Origin: an uncultured Holophagaceae bacterium
GTDB lineage: Bacteria > Acidobacteriota > Holophagae > Holophagales > Holophagaceae
Assembly (NCBI GenBank): GCA_903913215.1
Contig: CAIWKE010000011.1
Coordinates: 212,335 to 276,334 of the forward strand
Reading direction: 5' to 3'
DNA: 64,000 nt
Every line of letters starts with the position of its first letter. Within the stretch, counting starts at the first letter, position 1. This document shows, in pieces, positions 10,020 to 19,282 of the stretch. Position numbers and translations under genes: made by a program. Under the pieces are notes generated by a model. It was given only the letters and a program-made list of their open reading frames with translations, made no database searches and had not been told where the DNA came from.

Positions 10020-10200
10020 GTGGACCGGTCTCCGGGCTCGCACGCGACAGGGGCCTTTCAGCTCCCCTCAGACCTTCCCAGGAAAACCCCAGTGGTCTGA
10101 GCTTTAAGTCTCACGCCGGACTGGCTTGGCGTGGTGCATACCGTTGCGGGGCAGCGCAGGATTCAAACCTGCTTCCCGAACATCCAACACAGGAATGTAA
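10020..10200 (-). promoter_or_regulatory. Cobalamin (AdoCbl) riboswitch upstream of btuB
   Basis: Read on the minus strand, the leader has the conserved order of a B12 riboswitch. There is a 5' part with GGGAAGCAGG, TTTGAATCCTGC and GCTGCCCCGCAACGG (the GGTGAAAATCC...GCTGCCCCCGCAACTG core), then CCACTGGGG, CTGGGAAGG, and finally the B12 box GAGCCCGGAGACCGG at about 10022-10040. The leader lies 90-270 bases ahead of the btuB start. The class normally represses translation or transcription of corrinoid uptake genes when adenosylcobalamin is plentiful. It is on the strand opposite to mtnP and does not control it. Confidence 0.92.
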
Positions 10201-10250
10201 GAACCCCAGAGAACCACAACGGGGGAACCCCAGGCAAGTAGAATGGTTCT

Positions 10251-11126
10251 ATGCGAGCACCCATCGGCATCATCGGCGGCAGCGGTCTCTACCGGATGGA
10301 GGGCCTGGCTCTCGACCGGGCCGTGGAGGTGGTGACCCCCTTCGGGGAGCCCTCGGGTCCGGTCCACCTGGGCAGCCTGGATGGGGCCCCCGTAGCCTTT
10401 CTCGCCCGCCACGGGGAGGGGCATCGTTTTACGCCCAGCGAGGTGAACTACCGAGCCAACATCTGGGCCCTGAAGTCCCTGGGCGTCGAGCGGCTGATCA
10501 GCGTTTCGGCGGTGGGCAGCCTCCAGTCCCGCCACCGGCCCGGTGAGCTGCGCCTTGTGGGTCAGTTCATCGACAAGACCCGGCACCGGCATGACACCTT
10601 CTTCGGAGAGGGGCTGGTGGCCCACGTGAGCTTCGCGGAGCCCACCTGTGCCCACGTCGCTGATGCCCTGCTGGCCGCGGGCCGCGCGCTGGCCCTGCCC
10701 CTCGAGGGCGATTCGCTTTACGTGTGCATGGAGGGGCCAGCCTTCTCCACGCGCGCCGAAAGCCGCCTGCACCAGAGCTGGGGTGCGGATCTCATCGGCA
10801 TGACCCAGGTGACCGAGGCCCGCCTGGCCCGGGAGGCCGAGCTCTGCTACGCCTGCATCGCCCTGGTGACGGACTACGATGCCTGGCGCGAGGAGGAGGC
10901 CGGTGTGGATGCCACCTCAGTGTTGGAGGTCATGCACGCCAACGTGGACAAGGCCCAGGCCCTGCTTCGGCAAGTGATACCCGGGCTCTCTACCGCGCCG
11001 CGGTCCTGCGCCTGCGGGGAAGCCCTCAAGGCGGCGCTCTTCACGGCGCCCGAGCTGGTGCCGGCCGCAGCGCGGGCCCGGCTGGACCTGCTGGTGGCCA
11101 AGTACGGATTCGGCGTGGGGGACTGA
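10251..11126 (+). CDS. mtnP: S-methyl-5'-thioadenosine (purine nucleoside) phosphorylase
   Basis: The 291-aa enzyme of the PNP/MTAP family has GIIGGSGLY at the N-terminus, the phosphate-binding FLARHGEGH, NYRANIWALK, the CMEGPAFSTRAES purine/ribose segment, an IGMTQVTEARLAREAE block, and TDYDAW. It splits methylthioadenosine (made by polyamine and autoinducer synthesis) into adenine and methylthioribose-1-phosphate in methionine salvage. Related family members can use inosine or guanosine, so substrate choice is likely but not certain. It is divergent from the cobalamin operon and overlaps the next gene by one base (TGATG). Confidence 0.88.
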   Translation: MRAPIGIIGGSGLYRMEGLALDRAVEVVTPFGEPSGPVHLGSLDGAPVAFLARHGEGHRFTPSEVNYRANIWALKSLGVERLISVSAVGSLQSRHRPGELRLVGQFIDKTRHRHDTFFGEGLVAHVSFAEPTCAHVADALLAAGRALALPLEGDSLYVCMEGPAFSTRAESRLHQSWGADLIGMTQVTEARLAREAELCYACIALVTDYDAWREEEAGVDATSVLEVMHANVDKAQALLRQVIPGLSTAPRSCACGEALKAALFTAPELVPAAARARLDLLVAKYGFGVGD

Positions 11127-11653
11127 TGGCACTCCCAGTTCCAAGCCCCAAGCTCCAGGCGCTGCTGAAGGACTTCCAGCAGATCGCCAGCATGTCGGGC
11201 TACCTGAACCATGCCTTTGATCCCCCTCAGCTGCGGCTCTTCTTCACCCTCTACGGGCGCGTCATGACGGTCTCTCCGGCCGAGGCACTGGCCATCTCCC
11301 CCCGCCTGCAGGGCTGGTGTGAAGAGCTGTCCAATCGCCTGCGCGAGGGCAGCTCAGGCACCATCCTCCAGCCCCAGGTGCAGGTCAGCGCACCCCTGAC
11401 CATGCCGGATGGGCGGGACTACATCGTGGCGACCCTCACCTTTGCCACGAAGGTGACTGAGACCTCGTACCTTCGTATCCGAACGGCGATCCTGGCGGCC
11501 TATCAGGATGCGGTGCGGATGCGGGAGGCGGGCTTTCCGGCGCTGCCCGCAGGCGAGCCCAGTGCAAGCCCGGTCGTCGAACCAAGCCCGGCCCCTGTCG
11601 CTCAGCCTGCCGTTGACCCCCCGCCCAGCCCTGCCGACGGCTGGCTGCTGTGA
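11126..11653 (+). CDS. Conserved hypothetical protein, Pro/Ala-rich C-terminal tail
   Basis: The 175-aa protein starts at the ATG overlapping the mtnP stop. Residues 1-135 appear to be one alpha/beta domain, with DYIVATLTFATKV in a predicted strand and an amphipathic helix (RIRTAILAAYQDAVRMRE). The last 40 residues are a disordered Pro/Ser/Ala tail. The strand motif faintly resembles DUF1517-type proteins (a YxVVTLLVAT pattern), but I would not name the family on this alone. It sits tightly between mtnP and an ACT-like gene in one operon, so a link with nucleoside or amino-acid salvage is possible. Confidence 0.6.
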   Translation: MALPVPSPKLQALLKDFQQIASMSGYLNHAFDPPQLRLFFTLYGRVMTVSPAEALAISPRLQGWCEELSNRLREGSSGTILQPQVQVSAPLTMPDGRDYIVATLTFATKVTETSYLRIRTAILAAYQDAVRMREAGFPALPAGEPSASPVVEPSPAPVAQPAVDPPPSPADGWLL

Positions 11654-12060
11654 GCCCGGAAGCCGGGGGCCCCGTTTCGGACCTGACCCTGCTGCTCCGT
11701 TCGTTGGAGCCAGAGCTGCATCCGGGTGTGTACGTGTTTGCGGTGCTGCCTGCGGGCCGGGAGCTGGGCTCCCTGCCGGTGGTGGCGACCTTCCTTGAAC
11801 GGGAGGGCCTCACGGTGGTGGTGGAGGAGGGGGCCGCGCAGCAGGCGGGCCTGTCGAGCCTGTTTCGGGCGGCCTGGATCACCCTGACCGTGCATTCGGA
11901 CCTGGAGGCCGTGGGCCTAACGGCTGCCTTCTCGGGCGCCCTGGCCGACGCAGGCATCAGTTGCAACGTCCTCGCCGGGGCCTACCACGACCACCTCTTC
12001 GTGCCCGTGGCACGGGCCCAGGAGGCCCTGGGTCTGCTGCGGAACTTGGGGCGACAATAG
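11650..12060 (+). CDS. ACT-domain-like small protein
   Basis: The 136-aa protein starts at GTG 11650, overlapping the previous stop (GTGA). The layout is two ACT-like beta-alpha-beta units. The first runs from GVYVFAVLP to FLEREGLTVVVEE, the second from ITLTVHSDLEAVGLTAAFSGAL to HDHLFVPVARAQEAL. Stand-alone proteins of this kind (COG3602-like) are thought to bind amino acids or similar ligands, with no proven function. It is the last gene of the mtnP operon; lpxD follows 78 bases later with its own ribosome-binding site. Confidence 0.65.
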   Translation: MSPEAGGPVSDLTLLLRSLEPELHPGVYVFAVLPAGRELGSLPVVATFLEREGLTVVVEEGAAQQAGLSSLFRAAWITLTVHSDLEAVGLTAAFSGALADAGISCNVLAGAYHDHLFVPVARAQEALGLLRNLGRQ

Positions 12061-12138
12061 GTCATCTGGACGGATCGATATGGGTCCCATCGTTGGTTAG
12101 GATGAAGGCCACCCCCCGGGGTCAGCTTCAGGAGTTTT

Positions 12139-13212
12139 ATGCGGGTTCGCTGCGAGCAGTTGGTCGAAGAATTGGGTTACCTCTTTCACCGGACCCGGGG
12201 CGAGCTGCAGGTGTGCGTGAACCAGGCTGTGCCCCCCGAGCGAGCCAGCGCCAACAGCCTGGTCTTCGCCGGAGACGCGGCCATGCTGTCGCTGGCCTTG
12301 GAGCGGGGCGCTGGGGCCGTGGTGCTGCCCCTGAAGTTGGAGGCCGCCATTCCCGCAGACGCCACCGCCACCTTCCTGTTTGCCAAGAACCTGAAGCTGG
12401 CCATGGCCCACATCCTCCAGCGCTACTTCGATGAGGCCCGGGCCAAGTTCCGCCAGGCCCAGCCCATCGATCCCCGGGCCTTTGTGGCCCCGGACGCCAC
12501 GGTGGAAGCAGGCGCCATCATCGCCGCCGGGGCCTATGTCGGTGCCCGGGCCTTCATCGGCAAGGGGGCGCTCATCGGCCCCGGTTGTGTCATCGAGGAG
12601 GAGGCCCGCGTGGGTGCCGATTCCCTGCTGCACGCCCTGGTCTTCCTGGGACGGCGCTGCGAGGTGGGTGAGCGCTGCGAGATCCACCCCCACACCACCA
12701 TCGGCTGCGATGGCTATGCCTACGCCCAGGACGAGCAGAACCATCATCACAAGGTGCCCCAGCTGGGCATCGTCGTGGTGGAGGACGATGTTGAGATCCA
12801 GTCCAACTGCGCCATTGACCGTGCCGCCTTCGATGTCACCCGCATTGGCCGCGGCACCAAGATCGACAACCTCTGTCACATCGCCCACAACTGCCGGGTG
12901 GGCGAGCATGTGCTGCTCACGGGGGGCTTCTTCATGGCGGGCTCCAGCAGCGTGGGCGATCACTGCATGACCGGTGGCCGCACCACCCTCACAGACCACG
13001 TGGACGTCTGTGCCGGTGTGCAGCTGGGCGGCCTCAGCGCCGTCACCAAGGATGTCACCGAGCCCGGCGCCTACAGCGGCTACCCCCTGCAGCCCATGAA
13101 AAAATTCCTCCGCACGACCAGCAGCCTCGCCCACCTGCCTGACATGCGCAAGCGCCTGGCGGACCTGGAGCGGAAACTGGAGGCCCTGGTGGCCGCCCAG
13201 GTCGCCCCTTGA
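12139..13212 (+). CDS. lpxD: UDP-3-O-acylglucosamine N-acyltransferase
   Basis: The 357-aa enzyme has an N-terminal uridine-binding domain ([16 protein letters not shown]), then a left-handed beta-helix of hexapeptide repeats ([19 protein letters not shown] through [13 protein letters not shown]). It contains the catalytic-His region ([15 protein letters not shown]) and a C-terminal helix ([16 protein letters not shown]). It adds the N-linked acyl chain to UDP-3-O-acyl-glucosamine in lipid A synthesis, so the organism makes LPS or at least lipid A. The ATG has GGAG six bases upstream. The last codons overlap a TTG start of the next gene. Confidence 0.93.
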   Translation: MRVRCEQLVEELGYLFHRTRGELQVCVNQAVPPERASANSLVFAGDAAMLSLALERGAGAVVLPLKLEAAIPADATATFLFAKNLKLAMAHILQRYFDEARAKFRQAQPIDPRAFVAPDATVEAGAIIAAGAYVGARAFIGKGALIGPGCVIEEEARVGADSLLHALVFLGRRCEVGERCEIHPHTTIGCDGYAYAQDEQNHHHKVPQLGIVVVEDDVEIQSNCAIDRAAFDVTRIGRGTKIDNLCHIAHNCRVGEHVLLTGGFFMAGSSSVGDHCMTGGRTTLTDHVDVCAGVQLGGLSAVTKDVTEPGAYSGYPLQPMKKFLRTTSSLAHLPDMRKRLADLERKLEALVAAQVAP

Positions 13213-14027
13213 GGCGAGTCGCCGCCCTTCCCGCTGTGCTGGCTTTGCTGGGCGGGGCCAGTGCTTGGTCCGCCCCTGCCCCGCTGCCGTTCAGGGTCTC
13301 GCCCGTGCCCGGGGGCGTGGTCGTGGTTCCCATCCAGGGCGGGAATGAGGCCCCCAAGGCGACCTACCATGGCGAGCCCCTGCTGGTGCGTCGCGGCGGG
13401 TCGGGCTGGGTGGCCGTGGTGGGCATCCCGCTCAGCGCCAAGCCTGGGCCGGATGCGGTGGAAGTGGAGGGCCGTTCGGTGGCCTTCACGGTGCAGCCCA
13501 AGCGCTACCCGGAGCAGCGCATCCGCCTGGAGAACAAGCACCAGGTCAACCCAGACCCGACGGATGAGGTCCGCATCGCCAAGGAGCAGGCCCTCATTGG
13601 ACCGGCCTGGAAGGCCTGGCCTGAAGGCCTGGTGCCCTCACTCGGCTTCCGCCAGCCCACACCGGGCGGGCTCACCAGCTCCTTTGGCCTGCGCCGCGTA
13701 TTCAACGGCGAGCCCCGGGCGCCCCACTCGGGCCTGGATATCAAGGCCCCTTCTGGCCAGGCCGTGCGCGCCCCGGCGGCGGGCACCGTGGTGCTCACAG
13801 GCAACTTCTTCTTCAGCGGCAACGCGGTGTTCCTGGCCCATGGCGAAGGCGTGGTGAGCCTCCTATGCCACCTCTCTAAGATCGCCGTGAAGGAGGGCCA
13901 GGTGCTCAAGGCCGGGGACCTCGTGGGCGAGGTGGGGAAGACCGGGCGTGCCACGGGTCCGCACCTGCACTGGTCCCTGAGCCTCAACAATGCGCGGGTG
14001 GATCCAAGGCTGTTCCTGAAACCATAG
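13209..14027 (+). CDS. Secreted M23-family metallopeptidase
   Basis: The 272-aa protein starts at TTG 13209, overlapping the lpxD stop. A signal peptide ([17 protein letters not shown]) is followed by a beta-rich N-terminal region. A LytM/M23 domain from about residue 150 has the zinc ligands in HSGLDI (HxxxD) and GPHLHW (HxH). The fold cuts peptide cross-links of peptidoglycan or regulates amidases. All zinc ligands are present, so it should be active. Translational coupling to lpxD suggests coordinated envelope building. Confidence 0.85.
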   Translation: MRRVAALPAVLALLGGASAWSAPAPLPFRVSPVPGGVVVVPIQGGNEAPKATYHGEPLLVRRGGSGWVAVVGIPLSAKPGPDAVEVEGRSVAFTVQPKRYPEQRIRLENKHQVNPDPTDEVRIAKEQALIGPAWKAWPEGLVPSLGFRQPTPGGLTSSFGLRRVFNGEPRAPHSGLDIKAPSGQAVRAPAAGTVVLTGNFFFSGNAVFLAHGEGVVSLLCHLSKIAVKEGQVLKAGDLVGEVGKTGRATGPHLHWSLSLNNARVDPRLFLKP

Positions 14028-14117
14028 GGAGCTGGTGCCAACTGGCTGAAAGAAATTCGGGCAGCTGGGAAGTGTGAATTTATATTTGATCCAGTCATCC
14101 TTTTTCGAGATCTTCCC

Positions 14118-14939
14118 ATGTGGCCCGTCGCACGCGTGTTCTGCTTGGCGATTCCCTTGACCCTCGCAGGGACGGAACCCGCCTTGGAACGGATCCAGTC
14201 GATCCAGCTGGGGCTGGAGGCCAATCCGGCGGGGTTGGAGCTGCTTTGGAGTCGCTCCCTGCGGAAGACCCTGGCCTGGCGCAGCCCGGGCGAATCCTGG
14301 GCCTCGCTGGAGGGTGGCATGGTGATGGCCCTCACTCCCGCCTTAGGCAGGGTGGGACTTTTCGGTGAGTGGCAGCCTCTGCCGGTGCTGATCCTGAGGG
14401 CGGAGGCTGACCAGTTGCGCTATACGGGGCAGCATGGCGGGGTGCTCTCGTTCGAGCGCAGCAGCCTGCCTTTCGGGCAGCCGGTGCTCGACGCTCGGCG
14501 GGGCGACGAGGAATCCGCCTCGGCGCGGCGGGTTCAGGCTCAGGCGACGCTCCAGTACAGGGCGGGGCCGCTGGTCTTTCGGGCACCCCTGAACCTGGTC
14601 TGGACCCGAAATGCCGGACGGGGTCCCTGGTTCTATGATCCTCAGTACGACACCCTCCTGCGTGACGGCGACCGTTTGCAGGACACTTCCCTGCAAGTGG
14701 GGTGGGCCGGAGGGACTGGCCTAGGCGAATTGGTCGTGGGGCCGTCCTACGAGGTCACTCGCACGAGGGAGGCGGGTCTGGAGCGGCGACGGGCGGGCCT
14801 ATTCGGTCTCCTTCGCCGTGCCAGTCCAGCAGGGTGGCTCGTCGAGCCGTATCTCGCCTTCCAGGTGGGGCGAGATCTCCGGGACCCCAACCGGCGGGGC
14901 CAGATCAATACCCAGTTGGCACTGGGTGGCCGATTTTAG
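14118..14939 (+). CDS. Predicted outer-membrane beta-barrel protein
   Basis: The 273-aa protein of unknown family starts with an N-terminal signal-like stretch (VARVFCLAIPLTLAGT). Many alternating hydrophobic segments follow (LILRAEADQLRY, ARRVQAQATLQYRAG, TSLQVGWAGG), and the C-terminus is QLALGGRF. A terminal Phe after alternating residues is the usual signal for BamA-dependent insertion. The pattern suggests 10-14 strands. It has its own upstream region (14028-14117) with an AT-rich TATATT near 14081. The function is unknown. Confidence 0.6.
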   Translation: MWPVARVFCLAIPLTLAGTEPALERIQSIQLGLEANPAGLELLWSRSLRKTLAWRSPGESWASLEGGMVMALTPALGRVGLFGEWQPLPVLILRAEADQLRYTGQHGGVLSFERSSLPFGQPVLDARRGDEESASARRVQAQATLQYRAGPLVFRAPLNLVWTRNAGRGPWFYDPQYDTLLRDGDRLQDTSLQVGWAGGTGLGELVVGPSYEVTRTREAGLERRRAGLFGLLRRASPAGWLVEPYLAFQVGRDLRDPNRRGQINTQLALGGRF

Positions 14940-15844
14940 GCGGCCCGCTGCCCCTTGGTCTGCACGAGGATCACGCCCAGGATGGAAACGACGCCGCCCA
15001 CCAAGGTGAGCAGGGAGGGCACCTCGCCCAGCCAGAGCCAGGCGATGAAGCAGGCCAGCACTGGGGACAGGTAGAGGAAGCTGGAGAGCAACGAGGCGGG
15101 CAGCCGGGCCAGGGCATAGTTCCACAGCACGTAGGCGATGGCGGCCGGGAAGATGCCCAGGTAGACCACGGCGAGGGTGGCGGAGGGCACCGCCGTGGGC
15201 AGCCGGCGCAGCAGGCCCGGCAGGAAGACGAGCATGGGCAGGGTGCCCGCCCAGATGGAGTAGCAGGTGAACTCAATGGCCTTGTAGCTGCGCAGGCTCT
15301 GCTTGGACAGGATGGAATAGCCGGCTGCCACGAAGGCGGCCAGCAAGATGAGCAGGGCGCCGGGTGTGAAGTGCAGGCCCCGCCCGCCGCTGAGGGCGAT
15401 GAGAGAGACGCCCCCGAAGGCCAGGGAGACGCCGCCCCAGCCGAGCGGGGTCAGGCGCTCCTTCAGAAAGACCATGGACAGCAGGGCCGTGAATACGGGG
15501 CCTGCGGAGATGAGCAGTGAGGCGGCTCCGGCATTGACGGTCACCTCGCCGTAGTTGAGGGCCAAGTGGTAGATGGTGATGCCCAGGCAGCCTGCCAGGC
15601 CCAGGCGGGGCAGATCGGCCCGTTCCGGCAGGCGCATACGGGTGATGAGGGCGAAGAGGCCCAGGACGATGGAGGCCGTGCCAAAGCGGAGCAGGGCCAG
15701 CTGGCCGGGGGCGTAGCCGTCCGGCCCCAAGGTTCCATCGGGGCCCAGGCGCAGGCCCGCGCGGATCCCCGCAAAGGCTGAGGCCCACAGCAGCAACACA
15801 CCGGCGATGGCCAGCCAGGTTCTGGGTTCACGTTTCCAAGTCAT
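14936..15844 (-). CDS. EamA-family (drug/metabolite) transporter
   Basis: The 302-aa inner-membrane protein has ten predicted helices in two EamA repeats. The first begins LLLWASAFAGIRAGL, the second begins after FTPGALLILLAAFVAAGYSI. A PxxAYVLWNYAL segment and a GEVPSLLTLVGGVVSILGV end are typical of the RhaT/YdcZ group. Members export metabolites or amino acids, and specificity cannot be predicted. It converges with the barrel gene, overlapping its 3' end by four bases, and is divergent from the cupin gene. Confidence 0.85.
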   Translation of the reverse strand: MTWKREPRTWLAIAGVLLLWASAFAGIRAGLRLGPDGTLGPDGYAPGQLALLRFGTASIVLGLFALITRMRLPERADLPRLGLAGCLGITIYHLALNYGEVTVNAGAASLLISAGPVFTALLSMVFLKERLTPLGWGGVSLAFGGVSLIALSGGRGLHFTPGALLILLAAFVAAGYSILSKQSLRSYKAIEFTCYSIWAGTLPMLVFLPGLLRRLPTAVPSATLAVVYLGIFPAAIAYVLWNYALARLPASLLSSFLYLSPVLACFIAWLWLGEVPSLLTLVGGVVSILGVILVQTKGQRAA

Positions 15845-15941
15845 TGCTTCAACGATAGCAGTGGGAGCGATTTGTCTCGGAAGCCACCCATGGTTGTGCG
15901 ACTCCGGTCAGAATAAACAGGCGTTTTTCCGAGGTGTTCCC

Positions 15942-16298
15942 ATGATTCTCAGGCTGTCCGAGTTGGTCCCTGAATCCAAGCGCGATATCCGAGGCGGCAC
16001 CGGCTTGGCCGAGGGCGTGGACCTGCTGAAGCTCGGCGACATGGATGGCATCCTCAGCATGGGACGCATGACCCTGGAACCTGGCACCACCATCGGCGAG
16101 CACGCGCACCCCAATACCGAGGATCTCTACCTCATCCTCGAGGGCCATGGCAGGGGGGTGCTCAATGGTGAGTCCTTCCCCCTCGGCCCCGGCGACCTCT
16201 TCTTGGTGAAGGCGGGAGGCAGCCATGGGCTCATCAACGATTCCAAGGAGCCGCTCACCTTCCTGGGCCTCCTCACACGGCAGGCCGCGCAGGCCTGA
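15942..16298 (+). CDS. Small cupin-domain protein
   Basis: The 118-aa single-domain cupin starts at ATG 15942, with GAGG eight bases upstream. Motif 1 is IGEHAHPNTEDLYLILEG, with His-His and Glu metal ligands. Motif 2 is PLGPGDLFLVKAGGSHGL, supplying the last His. The fold binds one metal and is used by isomerases, oxidases and sensors, so no precise function is claimed. It lies just upstream of the M16 peptidase gene (36 bases). Confidence 0.82.
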   Translation: MILRLSELVPESKRDIRGGTGLAEGVDLLKLGDMDGILSMGRMTLEPGTTIGEHAHPNTEDLYLILEGHGRGVLNGESFPLGPGDLFLVKAGGSHGLINDSKEPLTFLGLLTRQAAQA

Positions 16299-16334
16299 AC
16301 TCCGTCGGTGTTCGTTCCATTGAAAGGATCTCCC

Positions 16335-19199
16335 ATGCGCCGTTTCGCCCTGGCCGCCCTTCCCGCCTTGCTCATCGCGGCCCCGGCGCCGCCTGCCGCA
16401 GCCGCGAAGGGGGCCTTCCCGTTCAAGATCCACCAGAAGACCCTGCCCAATGGGTTGCGAGTGGTGGTGATCCCTACCGGCATGCCCAACCTGGTGAGCC
16501 TGCAGATCCCGGTCAGCACTGGTTCCCGCAACGAGGTGGAGCCGGGCAGGTCAGGCTTCGCCCACTTCTTTGAGCACATGATGTTCCGGGGCACGCCCAG
16601 TACCACGCCAGAGCAGTGGAATGCCCAGTTGCAGAAGAGCGGGGCCAGCCAGAACGCCTTCACCAGCGACGACCTCACCAACTATCACACGCTCTTCGCC
16701 AAGGAGGATCTGGAGACCTGGCTCCGCCTGGAGTCAGACCGCTTTCAGCACCTGAGCTACAGCGAGGCGGCCTTCAAGACCGAGTCTCGGGCAGTGCTGG
16801 GCGAGTACAACAAGAACGCGGCGAACCCCGTGGGCAAGCTCTTCGAGGTCCAGCGCGAGGCTGCCTACACCACCCACACCTACAAGCACACCACCATGGG
16901 CTTCCTCCGGGACATCGAGGACATGCCCAACCAGTACGCCTACTCAAAGCAGTTCTTCCAGCGCTGGTACAAACCCGAGAACGTCACGGTGATCCTCACG
17001 GGTGATGTGGATCCAGTCCGGACGTTTGCCTTGGTCGAGAAGCACTTCGGGGCCTGGCAGCGGGGCACCGCCAAGCCGCCCGTGATTCCCGCAGAACCTG
17101 AGGCGACGGGCCCCGTGACGACGCACGTGGCCTGGGAGACGCCCACGTTGCCCTGGATGACCGTGGCCTTTCATACGCCCGCCCACTTCAGCACCCGGGA
17201 CAAGGCCGCCAGCGCCCTGGAATTCGCCGCCACGGAGCTGTTCGGAGAGCGCTCGGAACTCTACCAGCGCCTGGTGGTGAAGGAGCAGAAGGTGGACCAG
17301 CTCTTCAGCACCGGTGGCGAGGCCAAGGATCCGGGTCTCTTCACCATCGGCGCCCGGCTGAAGGACAGTGCTGACCTGGCCTACGTGCGGGACCTCATCC
17401 TGGACACCTGCGCCAAGGCCGTGGCCCTGCCGTTCAGTGCCACCAAGTTGGAGGAGGCCAAGATCGAGGCCCGGCTGGCCTTCCAGCGGAGCCTGGATTC
17501 CACCAACACCATCGCATCTGTTGTGGCCCGGCTGACCAGCTACGATCGGGATCCCGAAGCCGTGAACAAGGTCCTGGCCCTCCACGAGACCATCACGGTC
17601 GAGGATCTCGCCCGCATCGCCCAGGCCACCTTCAAGGACCGGGCCCGGGTCATCACCACCCTGGCCCACGGAGCCTTGCCTGAGAACCTGCAGGCCCCCT
17701 TCCAGGGCGTGGACGCCCGGGCAGCCCAGCTGGCCACCCTGCCGGACCTGCCCCTGCTGGAGGAACCCAACCCTGCTTCGCCCCTGGTCAACGTGCGCGT
17801 GGCTTTCCGGGTTGGGTCGCTGCACGATCCCAAGGGCAAGGAGGGCCTGGCCCAGCTCACGGCCTCCCTCATCAGCAACGCGGCCACCCAGCAGCGCAGC
17901 CTGCCAGAGCTGACCAAGGCCTATGGCGCCACCGGCGGCCGGCTGGGGAGTCTGGTGGACAAGGAGCGCACCAGCTTCACGCTGAACGTGCCGCGGCTCA
18001 AGGCCACCGAGGCCCTGGAGCTGATGCTGGAGCAACTCAGCCAGGCGGGCTTCAAGCCCGAGGATTTCCGGCGCCTCAAGACCCAGCAGCAGAACGCCCT
18101 CAAGGTCGGGTTGAAGGCGAACAACGACGAGGAGCTGGGCAAGGTGGCCCTGGAGGCGCGCATGTATGCGGGGCCCCTGGGGACGCCGGTGCTGGGCACC
18201 GAGAGCGGCCTGGAGGCCATCACCCTGGAGGACGTCCAGAGCTTCGCCCGCACCTATTACACCCGCTCGCGCCTGAACCTGGGGCTGGGGGGCGGCTTCG
18301 AGCCCAGCCACAAGGCCGCGCTGCTGCGGGGCCTGGGCCGCTTGCCCGATACGGCGGCTCCCAAGGTGATGGTGAGCGAGGCAGAGCACCTGGACCGCAG
18401 CCATCTGCAGATCATCAGCAAAGACACGCGCGCCACGGCCATCTCCATCGGCCTGCCCCTGCGGGAGCGCGGCCCGAAGGGCGAGCTGCTGGACGCCCGG
18501 GTGAATCGGGCGCATCCGGACTTCCCGGCCCTGTGGATCGCCACCAGCCACCTGGGGCAGCACCGGGACAGCACTGGGGTGCTCTACCAGCGCCTGCGGG
18601 AACTCCGCGGCCTCAACTATGGGAACTACGCCTACCTGGAGGCCTTCCCCAACGGCATGTTCCAGTTCCAGCCCAACCCCGGCGTGGCGCGCACCTACAA
18701 CCACTGGCAGGTGTGGATCCGCCCCGTGCCCCCAGCCAGCGCCGCCTTCGCCATCAAGGGGGCCCTCTTCGAGTTGGACAAGTTGATCAAGCAGGGCCTC
18801 AGTGAGGGGGAATTCCAGGCGGCCCGCACCTTCCTGGTGAAGTTCATGGACCACCTCACGGATACCGGCGCCAAGCGCCTGGGCCACGACATGGACAACG
18901 CCGCCTTCGGCCTCGGTCCCTACGCCGGGACCATGAAGGAACGCCTGGCCAAGGTCAGCCGGGAGGATGTGAACCGCGTCATCCACAAGTACCTGCGCAC
19001 CACGGCCCTGGACTTGGTGGTCATCACCAAGGATGCGGCGGTCTTCCAGCAGGAGCTCCTGGCAGATGCCAGCCCCCTCCCGGTCTACACCGCACCCAAG
19101 CCGGAGCTGGCGGCCGAGGACGAGGCCATCCGCCATTTCAAGCTGGACCTGGATCCCAAGGACATCATGGTGGTGCCGGTGGGGGAGTTGTTTAAGTAG
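16335..19199 (+). CDS. M16-family (pitrilysin-like) zinc protease, two-domain, exported
   Basis: The 954-aa protein starts with a signal peptide (RRFALAALPALLIAAPAP). The N-terminal half has the inverted zinc motif HFFEH and the downstream Glu in ESRAVLGEYNKN, so it is catalytically complete. The C-terminal half repeats the fold without the zinc motif and probably forms the other side of the clamshell (NLGLGGGF, LGQHRDSTGVLYQRLRELRG). This one-chain arrangement is typical of secreted bacterial M16 proteases that degrade peptides in the periplasm. Downstream, 19224-19258 can fold into a hairpin. Confidence 0.9.
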   Translation: MRRFALAALPALLIAAPAPPAAAAKGAFPFKIHQKTLPNGLRVVVIPTGMPNLVSLQIPVSTGSRNEVEPGRSGFAHFFEHMMFRGTPSTTPEQWNAQLQKSGASQNAFTSDDLTNYHTLFAKEDLETWLRLESDRFQHLSYSEAAFKTESRAVLGEYNKNAANPVGKLFEVQREAAYTTHTYKHTTMGFLRDIEDMPNQYAYSKQFFQRWYKPENVTVILTGDVDPVRTFALVEKHFGAWQRGTAKPPVIPAEPEATGPVTTHVAWETPTLPWMTVAFHTPAHFSTRDKAASALEFAATELFGERSELYQRLVVKEQKVDQLFSTGGEAKDPGLFTIGARLKDSADLAYVRDLILDTCAKAVALPFSATKLEEAKIEARLAFQRSLDSTNTIASVVARLTSYDRDPEAVNKVLALHETITVEDLARIAQATFKDRARVITTLAHGALPENLQAPFQGVDARAAQLATLPDLPLLEEPNPASPLVNVRVAFRVGSLHDPKGKEGLAQLTASLISNAATQQRSLPELTKAYGATGGRLGSLVDKERTSFTLNVPRLKATEALELMLEQLSQAGFKPEDFRRLKTQQQNALKVGLKANNDEELGKVALEARMYAGPLGTPVLGTESGLEAITLEDVQSFARTYYTRSRLNLGLGGGFEPSHKAALLRGLGRLPDTAAPKVMVSEAEHLDRSHLQIISKDTRATAISIGLPLRERGPKGELLDARVNRAHPDFPALWIATSHLGQHRDSTGVLYQRLRELRGLNYGNYAYLEAFPNGMFQFQPNPGVARTYNHWQVWIRPVPPASAAFAIKGALFELDKLIKQGLSEGEFQAARTFLVKFMDHLTDTGAKRLGHDMDNAAFGLGPYAGTMKERLAKVSREDVNRVIHKYLRTTALDLVVITKDAAVFQQELLADASPLPVYTAPKPELAAEDEAIRHFKLDLDPKDIMVVPVGELFK

Positions 19200-19223
19200 G
19201 GGCGTCATCCTTCGTTGCGCAGG

Positions 19224-19258
19224 CTCAGGAAGTCCCCGCTGCACAGGGACTTTCTGAG
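19224..19258 (+). terminator. Hairpin after the M16 peptidase gene
   Basis: Arms CTCAGGAAGTCCC and GGGACTTTCTGAG pair over 13 positions with one G-U, around a nine-base loop. There is no strong T-run, so it may be a weak terminator or serve both convergent genes. Confidence 0.5.
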
Positions 19259-19282
19259 TCAGAACAAGCAGGGGAGCGGCAC

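Noticed and set aside
10020..10250. Riboswitch controlling mtnP
   Set aside because: All conserved B12-riboswitch segments read on the minus strand toward btuB.
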